Shown here: piece by piece, positions 25,501 through 37,500 of the stretch | How positions within the stretch are numbered: position 1 is the first letter of the stretch | Layout of the letters: each line of letters opens with the position of its first letter | Assembly: GCA_963681505.1 (NCBI GenBank) | Contig: OY811984.1 | Span: forward strand, 1,961,772-2,025,771 | DNA from: Eunapius fragilis | Lineage: Eukaryota; Porifera; Demospongiae; Spongillida; Spongillidae | Direction: 5' to 3' | DNA length: 64,000 bases | Position numbers and translations under genes: made by a program | Notes under the pieces: model-generated | Seen by the model: only the letters and a program-made list of their open reading frames with translations | Told to the model about the DNA's origin: nothing | Database searches by the model: none

Positions 25501-28500
25501 TGCTGCCATGCACGATCTGTAACTTCTACAGCTATACTCTGTGCGAAGCGCTGCCTAACCTCAACATCGAACAGCTGAAGTGCCTCTGAGGCTAAACTTG
25601 GTGGGGTAGCTCTAGCCAAATGGATTAATTTACAGTAGCTCCCACACAAACGAAGCAGAATCAAGGCAACCTGAGGGTCCAATGCCCCTACTTCTACCAG
25701 TCTGGTTAACAACTTCAAGGCCTCTGAACGCTTTGATGCTGCATACTTTCCACAGAAATGGTAGTCCCCTATAGGGGCTCCTAGTAAGTCAAGATGAGGT
25801 ACATAGAAGGACTTCATAGATGGGGGAAACTCACTGGTGTCGCCTTTACAAAACAACTCACATTTGGACATATTTATAATAATCCCAAGGGATGGACCAA
25901 TAGAATCCAAAAGAGAAAAGAGCACAAAGGATAGCAGATTTCTTGCCAGGTAAGGTTCCATCGTCGAGGTACCAGGCTTGATATAGAATGTGGATACAGT
26001 CATCATCAGCATCAATGGTCATGTTTTTATAAAATACTGTAAGCGATAATGCTTACGTATGTTTGGGTCTGGGTATGAGACTAAGTGCCATCAAAAGACT
26101 TTCAAGTGTATTTGTGGTAAAACTAAAACCCCACCGGCGGCGTACTGGTGCACGCGGAATATCGTTACATTTTGGTGGCAGAGGTGAGATTTGCGTTCGA
26201 CAGCTGTTTTGACGACCCACATAGCAGTGCGTAAGTATAAAGTGTGTATGTCTACGTGTTCTGGCCGGCAGTACATGTACATCAAGCGGACTGAAGGAAG
26301 TGAAATGTCGGAAAGAGAATACGCCACGGCGGCGGGTGTGGTGAATGACATTATGCGCATACTGTTGGAGGACAGAAGGAATCGAGAGCTCCAAGTGGAA
26401 GAAGAGAAGGCACTTATGCAGTTTCCCCCCCCCCCCCCCCACTTTAATTATTCGAATTAAGGTATCATAACATTTACGGTATCATGAATACATTACATAG
26501 CTATAATTCTACACAGTTACACAGGATATACTGCCCTAACATGCGCTATAAAGTCATGAAAACTATGTCCAAACCGTTGTCTCCACATAAATTCCGCTCA
26601 ATACGTGAGTAAAAGTTCCCTATGTGTCCCGTATCTCTGTTTATGTTTCTGCTTAGCTTTTTGCCATACGCTTTCTATGTGATTAGTGCATGCTCCTGTG
26701 GTTGGATCTACAAAGTTTAAACTGTGATTAACGGTGAGATGCTGGGCTGGTATCCGAGTGTTCCTATTGTGTTGTATGCCGCCCAGAGGTCCAAGGTTAT
26801 AGTAGTTCCAGGTGCGATGTACTGTTGTATGATTGGAAGAAGAGTTGAAGCATCTCTGCGATCGACTGGAACCATGAATCCTACTTTCGTTGCGACGTCG
26901 TATTCTCCAAAAACCCATTGCTCTCTAACTTGATGTCCTATGTTGTACTTCCTGCGTACTAACAAACATTCGTCGATTTCTACCGTCTGTCCTGGTCCTC
27001 CTATAACGACTGGATTTCTAATAAAGTACTCCAAGCAAATGTCCCTACAAAAGTTCTTCCAGTCGACTATGGTGTGTTCTCCTACGATCCCTAGCTGAAA
27101 CTGTAGTTCGTCTTGAACAACGTAATCCCTACGCCAAAAATAAACAAATTGAATAATAGTAGCTATTTGTAAATGAGACCCTTCAAACCATGTATCTTTA
27201 CGTACACTAATCTCTTTTCTACAGCTTCTAAGAGTACACCTGAAATAAAACCCCTTATTTTTGTCTGTATCTCTTTCCCTCAATGCCGTCGGACTACCGC
27301 AAGAAGCGCACATTATGTCTTTAGCTATGAGGCCGTTGTTCTGGCACCATGCAATTGCACTTATCTCGTCTTCCGTAGCCTTGAAGAGGTCAGCATACTT
27401 GAAGTCATGGAGATCCGGAGTGGGAAGCACCAACGAGAGAGAGAGAGAGAGAGAGGGAGGTTGGAGTAGAGAGACAGCTTTGCGACCAGCTGGAGGACTT
27501 ACGAGGAATGTGGGAAGACTCGCGGCATGAGGCCTTGGAGGGCAGAGTCGGAGGATGGGCTGCGCGAAATCACTGGGAAGGTGAGTTGAATCTGACGAAG
27601 CTATCCAAACAGGGCGACATAGAAGCGTACCTGACCACATATGAGCGGATAATGGTCATTTACGAGGTTCCGGAGGAGCGCTGGGTGGTGCGACTTGTGC
27701 CACTGTTGACATGCAAAGCGCAGTGTTGTGTACGCAGCGATGAGGGCCGAGGATGCGCTGGACTATTGGGTCTGAAAGAGATGACCCTGAAACGATATGA
27801 GATATCGGAAGACTCAAATTTCGTAGAGCGGAAAGGAAAGCGGAGGAATCGGTAAGCGAGATGGCGGTACGGCTTAACGATGTATTTCGAAGGTGGACAA
27901 GGAGTTGTGCGACATTGGAGCAGCTGGTGGACTTGATGGTCAGTGAGCAGCTGCTAAACACACTCCCTGTGAACGTCAAGATCTGGGTGGAAGAAAGAAG
28001 GCTGAAGACTGCGGAGGAGGCAGCACAGTTGGCTGACGATTGTCTCCGGGCATGCAAGTAGGCAACACAACCGTTCAAGCAGATCGAGAGCAAGACACCC
28101 ATGGAACCTCAGAGTACAAGGCAGTGTTAGATTGTCCCGTACAGGAAAGCGGAAGGTCCGAAAGTGCGGCAACTGGCAAGAATGGAAGGGAGTCGGGGTC
28201 GAATGGCGTTGTGGCAAAGCAACCAGGGGAAAATAGGGACTGACGAAAGTAGAATGCTACAACTGTGGAAAGAAGGGACATGGGTCCAGATACTGCCCTA
28301 GCAACGCCGTGTATTGCGCTGGGCGAATGAAGGACAAAGACATACAGCGGAGTGGAGTAGTCAACGGACAAAAGGTGGAAGATTTAGTGTTGGACACTGG
28401 ATGCTCTCAGACCATGTACATAGCCGCCTTGTACTCTCGGACCAGCTGCTGGAAGGGGATGGCGTGGTGGTGAGATGTGTACATGGTGACTCTGCATTGT

Positions 28501-31500
28501 ACCCGTTGTGCAATGTTAGGATTGAGTTGGAGGGACGCTACATTCAAGCAGTCGCTGCCATATCGGATACTCAACCTACATCCATATTATTGGGCACTGA
28601 TGTCAGCGAACTGGGTAAATTGCTTGGAATGAAGATAGCTCCGAGGACCACTCCCCCAGGTGAACAACGGGCATACATGGTGACTACAAGAGCTAAGGAA
28701 GCAGCCGAGGCGAGCAAGGAGCAGGAGGAGCGCTCGAACGTACAGAAGAGTGCGGTCAATCCAAATCCGGTGGTGGTGGAGAGCAGTTCCACGAGCACAG
28801 AAGGGGAAGTTTGGCACTTGGGGAATGAGATGGATGATTGCATTTTTGAAGGGGGCTATTCAAGACTGAAGCAGACCAGACGACAAAAGCATAGAGGGAG
28901 AAAGAACATCCAAATGGCAGAACTGGAGGCTGGGCAGCAGAGGCCCGAAACGGATTATGTCCTTGGGTCATTGGCAGAGGAACTTAGAGCATCCCAGGAA
29001 GCGGACATAACGCTTGTAGCTGTCAGGGAAGCTGTTTCTGTGGCGGAGGATGACCGGTCAAGCAACTATAACAAGAAGGATGGATTGCTGTACCACAGAA
29101 GAAAACATGCAGCTGGTGGAGCAGGTGAAGACTCAGCTGTGGAACAGCTAGTTCTACCTAAGAAATTTCGTAAGGCTGTGTTAAATCTAGCACACAGTGT
29201 TCCCACAGCTGGCTATCTGGGGAAGCAGAAAACGGTGGACCGCATACTGCAAAGATTCCATTGGCCACGAGTGCACCGTGATGTGGCAAGCTACTGCAAG
29301 GGCTGCGCAGAATGCCAGAAGCTGTCCAGAGGAAAAGTCTGCAGGGTACCACTGGTTCCACTCCCCGTGATTTCTGTACTATTTGAACATATTAGCTATG
29401 GGCATAGTGGGGCCACTACCCAGGAGCAGTCGTGGAAATTGGTGTCTTGGTGGTGTGCGACTATGCCACCTGGTATCCAGAGGCCATAACCATGCATGGC
29501 GTGGAAGCTGAACAGGTGGCAGAAGAGTTGGTAACACTGTTCGTGAGGGTAGGTTCCCATGGAGATCCTGACGGAACAGAGCACTAACTTTACGTCAATG
29601 CTGTTCCAAGAGTTGTATCGTTTGTTACACATACACCATATTTGCACAAGCCCGTACCACCCACAGACAGACGGCCTTGTAGAGCGGTTCAACTGAACCC
29701 TGAAGATGATTCTAAGGAAGACAGCAGTCGAAGAGGGCAAGGACTGGGACTGGCTACTACCGTACGTACTTTTTGCATATCGTGAGGTAAAAGGTAGAGA
29801 GTTCAGAGAGTGTCGTGTCACACATCCTGACGATGCGGGACAGAATGGAGGCGATGAAGGAGCTCGTGATGGAGAACATGGAAAAGGCACAAACAATACA
29901 GAAAAAGTGGTACGACCAGAACGCCTGGTACAGAGAGCTGAAAATTGGCAGTAAGGTGTTGGTCCTACTTCCCCTTGGTCCAGGAACAAGCTGCTCGCTC
30001 AGTGGCAAGGGCCGTATGAAGTTCTAGAACAGGTGGGCAGTGTGGACTATATGATTGACATGCACGACCGCAGGAGACATTTCACTTGAACATGCTAAGG
30101 GAGTTCTACCCACCAAGCAACGCAACCGTGGTCGGATACTGGTGTGAGGAAGAAGCCTGCCACGAAGAGCCCAGGGCCGATGACGAAGAATAGGTTCCCA
30201 TATGGCGGGAGGATCCAGTACAATCAGAGCTTGAGGTGGGCCCCACCCTCCATGAACAGCTGACAACACAGCAAATTGGCTGAGGTATTGGAGGAGTTCG
30301 CAGCAGTATTCAGCAATCTTCCGGGACGGACGAGGCTGGCAGAACATTCCATCGAGTGTGGATCTGCAGAACGGATTGTTGGCCCCATACCAAATCCCTC
30401 ATGCTTTCAGGAAGGCTGTACAACAAGAGATAAAGGAGATGCTGGAAGGAGGCATAATTGAACCTTCAGCGAGTGAATGGTGTTTGCCCATGGTGATAGT
30501 CAAGAAAAAGGACAGAGCCCTGAGGATCTATATGGACTACAGGAAGTTGAACAGGTAGAGCAAAAGGCATGCACAAGATGGCTTTTTCCGCACCGTTCGG
30601 GTTGTATCAGTTCAAGATGATGCCGTTTGGACTTCAGGGGGCTCCTGCTACGTTCCAGAGGCTGATGGATCATGTGATCAGAGAAATGAATGGTTTCGCT
30701 ACCTGGATGACCTGGTCATTTACAGTAGCTCCTGGGCAGACCACGTGAGTCACCTTCATCGTGTGCTGGAGAGACTGGTGGGGGCGGGGCTGATGGCCAA
30801 GCTAAGCAAGTGTCAATTTGGTATGTCAAAGTGCACATATTTGGGGCATGTTATAGGAAGTGGGAGCGTGGAACCTGAACCGTTGAAAGTACTGGTCGTT
30901 AAGCGGTTTGAGGCTGGAGCCGTAAACAAAGACGCAGGTTCGAGCGTTCCTCGGCCTGACTGGATACTACCGACGGTTTATACAGCTGTGGCTCTACCGC
31001 TGATCGAGTTGACGAAAAAGTTGGCACCCACAGACGTAATCTGGACAGTGAAGTGCGAGACAGTATTTCAGGAGCTAAAGAGACTACTGTGTTCTACTCT
31101 GGACAGTGCTAATGTGCCCTGTCTTTGAGACTGCAGACTGACGTTTCTGATTATGGGGTTGGGGCAGTGTTAACCAACAGGATGCTCTGGGTTGTGATCA
31201 CCCTATTGCATATTTCAGTAGGAAGCTACTATCTCAGGAAGTACGGTACTCCACGGTCAAGGAGTGTCTAGCCATCAAGCTGGGCATGGAGACGTTCCGA
31301 GTATATCTCCTGGGCCGGAAGTTCACTGTGGAGACGGACCACCGATCACTGGTGTGGCTGAACAAGCTGAAGGAAATCAACTCTCGACTACCTCGATGGA
31401 GTCTGGCTCTACAACCCTTCAACTACGCAGTAGTGCACAGAGCTGGCTTCAGTAATGGAAACGCAGATGCACTCTCTTGTGTCAGCATGGTGACGGAGCA

Positions 31501-34500
31501 TGATGGGGCAATGAACTTCCTTTGTTGCTGAAGAAGGAGGGTGGAGTGTAAAGGAATGGGAACAAGGTGGACATGGGAACTTCATGTCTCCACAGCAGCC
31601 CTGAGAGAACATCGCAATAGATCATTCCCGTCGCATTACTTCATTCCCGTTGCAATACATCACAATCCTACCCTATGGGAAACCTGGGATTACGGACCAA
31701 TGGCATGCGTTATTCCCTAGTATAAAATGCGCATGTTGTATGGAGTATGTAAAGTGTCATCAAGAGACTTTCAACCATATTTGTGGTCAAACCCCGGCAG
31801 CGGCTTACTGGTGCGCATGGAATATTGTTACACAAGGATATAAGTACTCAATTTGTGCCTGTACATTGAATGTAACGTGGTTTGCTTAAATCAAATCAAG
31901 TGGGAAAGTCTGCACTCAAATTGCGTACAATATCTCCATAACGGATAACATCCAAGTTAGCAATCCGAAATTAAATAGCAACAGGACTCGCACAAATTAA
32001 CTAAAAACATTATCTCTGAGAAAGTTGGTGGTATAGAGGATTTGAAGGTAATAGTGGTGTAAAAAGGAAAGAAACAAGGTCTTATCAGAAGGGAAAAAGT
32101 TATGGTCCTATATTTAGCACACAAACTATAGAATGTTTTTAGTTTCTTTGTTTCATTGATTTTTTGTTCACACCCAAATCACTGAAATCACTGTGAATAT
32201 TATGTACCCGCTGCCCCCCCCCCCCCAGCACGTAGCGTGTGATTTAATCCATAGATATAGACACCTATGAGATCTGGGTACCAAGATATCTAATCATACG
32301 TCTTACATAGACTGTATAGTTGCTTGTTAAATCATTTGCTACTGCTCCTGTAGTTCTCTGGTTTGGTATCAACTTGTCAAGATTCTGCCATAATGATACG
32401 AGTAGCATTTAGTACGGCCCAAATCTAACAATACATTGAAACGTCAGGAGTACTTGGTCCTCTTTCCATGATCTTTCCAGTGCCTTCCGGTGGTGGTACA
32501 AAGGGGAAATGCTGCCGCCATCTTAGGAACACTTTTTCATCCCCCACTACTACTGACTCTTAGCATGTTGTTTTTTTAGGGGTTAGTTAGTGTATTATTG
32601 TTATTACCAAAACACCAAAACTTACCATTGACTATTTGATCACAGAAGGCACTATTCCAGCCAATTTTGAAGCTATTGGTGAAATTTCCATTTTTTAGAT
32701 GTGTCTTATCTTGAGTTATGCGTAGTCAAGAAGGAGGAGGATAATTCCGGGACTGCGAGCAGTTCCTTTTGTTTTCTACAACCGTGCAGTTTTGCAACAT
32801 AAAGCGAACAACGAAACTACTCACTTTTGTCTTCACGTTCGATTACAACAACTAGCTAAAAGATACGATCGTCAGGAGTCTCGTTATAAACAGGTCGCGT
32901 GTTTTTAATGATTTCATAGTCGGAGTCAAATCCTAAATAGAAGTTTCTAGCGAAACTTCAGATACTGAATTTGATAAGCTTGCAAGGAGATAGGTGTGGA
33001 ATTCTAACCTGATGGATTAGCAAACTTTGTACAGTCCCATGTGTCTTCGTGGCTCTAGATGGTCATACCATCGAGGCGCATGCTCCCCACTAGACTCTGC
33101 CATTGATCTGTCCTGCTCAGGAGGCAGAAATGATTAATGTCTTGTTTTTTTGTGTTTGCCCTAATGTTTGTGTATTTAATAATGTACATGTTCATGTATT
33201 CTTACATCTTTGAATCAGAGTAAAATAAAATTTAAAAACTGTCCCGCGCAGAGTATACAATTTATTATTATATGGAACAGTGTCCAGCAAGATCATCCTT
33301 ATGATACTTTATCAAATTTTCCAGGACAAGCAAAAGAAAACTATCAGTGCCTAATAACTTTATGATGGATAGTCCAATTTAGGACCATTTGATAGAGCTC
33401 TTTGGAGTTCACGGAAAATGAAAAATTTTGAAAACGTGAAAAACAATCCAGAAGGGTGATTTTGCTGTCCAGACACTGTCCCATATATATGCGGAATTAG
33501 AATTAAACCATGACAATGGTATTGTTCTAATGGTTTAATTGACCGCCCTTTTCAAATCCAGCCTCGTGCACTTGTGGGTGAGGTACTGATGGCAGCTCCT
33601 GACCTGGGACCTCCTGCTCACTATATCCCTATGTTTTACCAACAGTCAACATTCATTACTCTTGTAGGACAAGCTAGTGTGAGTGGATAAGAAGTCATTC
33701 ATCTTATTGAATGTGGTGGCACTAATTCTCATAACACATGCCACGTCATTCCCCTCCCACACACCATACCTTCCCATGTATTCTCATTACCACACCCTCA
33801 CACACACCACACCTTTCTCGTCACACACACCACACCTTTCTTGTCACACACACCACACCTTTCTCCTCACACACACCACACTATTTCTCTTTCCTCCCTC
33901 TATCCTGATAACAATGGTGATGTCTTCAGAGTACACGCATGCAGCAGCCACTGGCCCATCTCTACTTCCTGACAGTGATGGAACACCTCTCTGGCAAGCA
34001 CTATTCTCTGCCTGATCTGCTTCGCAAGTACTTAGCTATCAATGAGGTACGTGTACTTACATATCACACTCACATACACGCACACATGTACCTCTGATAT
34101 ATGCACTTGTACACACATTAACATCCACATATCCCATCGACCACGCACACATACACCCACGTGTTACATATGCTTATCCATATAGCTGGCCAGCACCAAT
34201 GATCAGCAGAAGGTACTTCTGTTCATTGAGCAGCAGGCTACAGTACAGGTCATAGTGCAACAAGTGGCCCTTGACCTTGACCCGTCTGAGCCTAGCAAAA
34301 TGAAGCAGCTTGCTGGCATCCTTAAGGAGGTCAACACTATTCTTGATGACCCAGCAACAGGAGGTGGGGCCTGCAAGGGCCACGCCCTTGTTCTTGCTTT
34401 GCACCTCCTGAAACGTCTAAAGAGCTTCAGAAAATTTACAGAGCTGTTGACTGAGCAGTTTGATGTAGTTTGCCGAGGCATAACCTGTCTGGAACAGTTT

Positions 34501-34516
34501 TGTGTGGAACTGAAGG

Positions 34517-34570
<54 letters not shown>

Positions 34571-37500
34571 ATGTGTGTGTGTGTCAGTGCGAGTGCCATA
34601 ATATTCTCTTCAAAGTTCATGCATGTGTTTGAAGGGATTATTATCATATGTTTGTTATTTACACATGCAGGTAAAGCCAAAGCCGCACCTATTTCATTTT
34701 ATAGCAGAATATCCTTGTTCACCATTGTGTACCATCTATGACCAAGTTCGCACTACCATGATGAATATACATTATGGCAAGTGCAGTGTTGATGACCTGA
34801 TCAATTTACCCATTGAATGGTAATAATGAGCAGTAAAGTTGCATATGCATGTGTTTCATTTTTGATTACTCCCCTATCAGCGTAACATCCCAAAACGTTA
34901 CTGAACAAACCAACACAGATATAAAGGGTGCATTCAAGATGGCTGTTTGGCTAACTGTGTACTATGATTTCTTTGATAAAAATGTAAGGTACCCTCTGAT
35001 GCCTGGCTGCTCTATTTAAAGCCACATTTTACGTGTCTCAGATAAAGTCAGAGGTGCTATACAATGCCATTGGTGGAGACAAGATGTCTAATTTCTTTGA
35101 AGAAGGTCACATAGCCATCATCCTACGATTCCTCAACCCAGACATGATGTTGGTTAAACCTGAGCTGCTAACCCCACTTCCTGAACAGACAAGGCCAAAG
35201 CCAAAGAAGGGCAAGGAAGAAGATCCCCTTGTAAAGCTATTCAGACCTTCGGAGTCCCAACCTTTAGGTGCATTAGCATATGTTCTAATCCTCCTAAGCT
35301 GTGCTTACTCTTTATTCTTTCAACAAAAATAGATCAATCAGATGCAGATCTTTGCCATGCCCTGGTTAATATGGTTGCTGTGGTGATGGCATCTCCCAAG
35401 GCCAGCAATCATCTTTGGTACCACATGTTTGCCCCTGGTGATCTTGTGGATACATATATGACTGGCTTCATGGTAACATGTGTAGTGTAAGTGTACTGTC
35501 TGTTGATGTAGTCCTTTTTTTCCCTGCACAGTATGACACTAAGGTTAACCCCAAAGGCCTCCACTATGACTGTGGAATTGAGCTATCCTCTGAAGGCCTG
35601 TTTGGTCGTCAGGACTACCTGAAGCATGCGGGCAGGGGTACCTACACCCTCCACTCCCTCTACCTCCTCCTGTGGGCCAACTTTGGGGCCTTCTGTGTCG
35701 CCCTTCTCACACAGCCCAATGCAGACAAGAAGCTCCATGGGACCATCATCTCTGACTGGCTGCCCATTCGCCATTACTGTGTGTCCCAGCTGAGGACAAT
35801 CTGGCGCTTCATGAGGAACAACCTTAACATATCTGATGAGGAAAGGTCATTGTTTATCATGAAGTGCATGAAGAGGTTCTATGAGGTATGTATTTGTTGT
35901 GTGCATGTGAATGACTAGTAAGTAATTAGTGAATTGGCTAAAATATTTTTGGGCTTATGGAAAAAATTTTTTCTCTATTTATGAATGTCAATCTCCCTGA
36001 ATTTACTACCACTATTGACTAAATTCAATATTGGAACCATCTAACACACAATAATGTGTGTGTGTACACGTGTGCGTGTGCATTGTGTGCATATGTCACC
36101 GATGTATGTGTGTGTATTTTCAATTGAGTATAAGTGGAAATTTTGGCAGTGTTATCAAAAAGGATGCAATAGTAAAACTGTCACATTAAGCAGCTGTTTT
36201 ACTGGGTGAATTATCTAAAACTATTCTGGTTGTAGAGTATTTCAGAGCACTTATGTAAAAATAAGGCAACTTCATTTGTAAATCCAGGCCTATACCTTTA
36301 TAAAATCACGGTTTTATGCTCCATTGCAAGTTTGGCTTCAAGAAATTATTTCTTCCACTTTAGTTGGGTACCACTACTGCCAACATGCAGCAAGGTAAGT
36401 TCCTAACCAGGGATGAGTTGGACAGCTATGAGAGGATGTGGCATACACAGATCTACCAGCCATCATGGTCTGAGCTTAGGAATGTGGTATGTACTTCTGT
36501 ACAATAATGAATGTATGCTCATGTATGTATTTTGCCAAATATTCACTTTAAAAAAGTTGGTGGTTTGTAGGTTTTTAAGTAATATTGGATTAAAATAATG
36601 AGACAATTTAGGACATCCTGTGTAAAATATGGGTGCACTTCTATGTCTCATTTTCTTCCTGTACTATGTTCTCTCTGATGCGTGTTTTAACCTTTATAAT
36701 CCCGCTAATCGTCCTTATTTAAGACCCCTTTTTGTCCTTAAATGAGGACGACTGTTTACACTATGTTTTTAAAATGACTGATCTGTATTTTAGCAAAGTA
36801 AAGACGTTTTTTCATGCTGCATTTATCCTTGATTACATTAAAACACAAATTTTGTGTATCTACCTATTACGTAGCTGAGTAGTACACTTGAAAATGTAAT
36901 AGGTTTGATGGCAGACTCATAAGTTTGACATCGAAAATCAAGCGGTTTAGATTCAGAAGTTAAAATCTAGTTGTATCCTATTTGGGATGTATTAATTTTC
37001 AGAAACCTGAGGCAATTTACATTTAGAAAATATATAAATATTTGCAATTAACTTTTATAATATTGCTTGCTTTTATTCTTGCTCTCCTCAATTAGACATC
37101 CGTGTTTAGCAACATTTTACAGAACAGTTTAATTTGATGAAACATACCTCTTCTTATGCCCACTTCCACATACCTGCAATACCGTTCCTTTCTTTCCCAT
37201 TGTCGTTTTGAGCCTACCTACTACACGTGAACCCATCTTTATTGACTGCTTCGCCATATAAAAGTCACCCTTGTTTGGCCAGATTTTACTGATAAATACA
37301 TATTAATAACTAGATTCTGCATGCAGTTTAAATGTACTATAATTTAAACCACCAATCTTACCTGATTTTTATGGAACTTGAATTTCGTCCTTATTTAAGG
37401 ACAATGTCCAGACTTAAATAAGGACGATTGGAGAATAAAGATTAAGTACTGCTTTGTGTGGCAGCTGGTATGATGTAGTGGTGAAGGGAACAAAGTTGAG

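Larger units (their letters stand above)
23765..31832 (+). mobile_element. Broken Gmr1-like Ty3/gypsy LTR retrotransposon with two nested insertions
   Basis: Both LTRs begin TGTAAAGGAATGGG and end in TTACA, and the whole is flanked by the 5-bp direct repeat CAAGG (23,760-23,764 and 31,833-31,837). The 5' LTR spans 23,765-26,169 because a 2.15 kb TIR element sits in it; the 3' LTR is 31,547-31,832. A primer-binding-like TGGTGGCAGAGG follows the 5' LTR. Parts in order are gag (26.2-28.1 kb, itself hit by a Merlin element), a CCHC knuckle (about 28.26 kb), aspartic protease (LDTGCS, about 28.39 kb), integrase (29.1-29.7 kb), reverse transcriptase (30.4-30.9 kb, YLDDLV) and RNase H (31.1-31.5 kb). 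Integrase before RT is the Gmr1 order. The element is broken, with at least half a dozen breaks. The diverged LTRs suggest moderate age. Confidence 0.88.

Noticed and set aside
23419-33561. A RING-finger exon hidden in the large intron
   Set aside because: I looked for paired CxxC motifs in the plus-strand frames and saw only the retroelement zinc knuckle and integrase zinc-binding region. Flanking exons also join in phase without it. A profile search would be more sensitive.
34417-34741. Frames with CVCVCV and HTHTHT runs
   Set aside because: (GT)n microsatellite.
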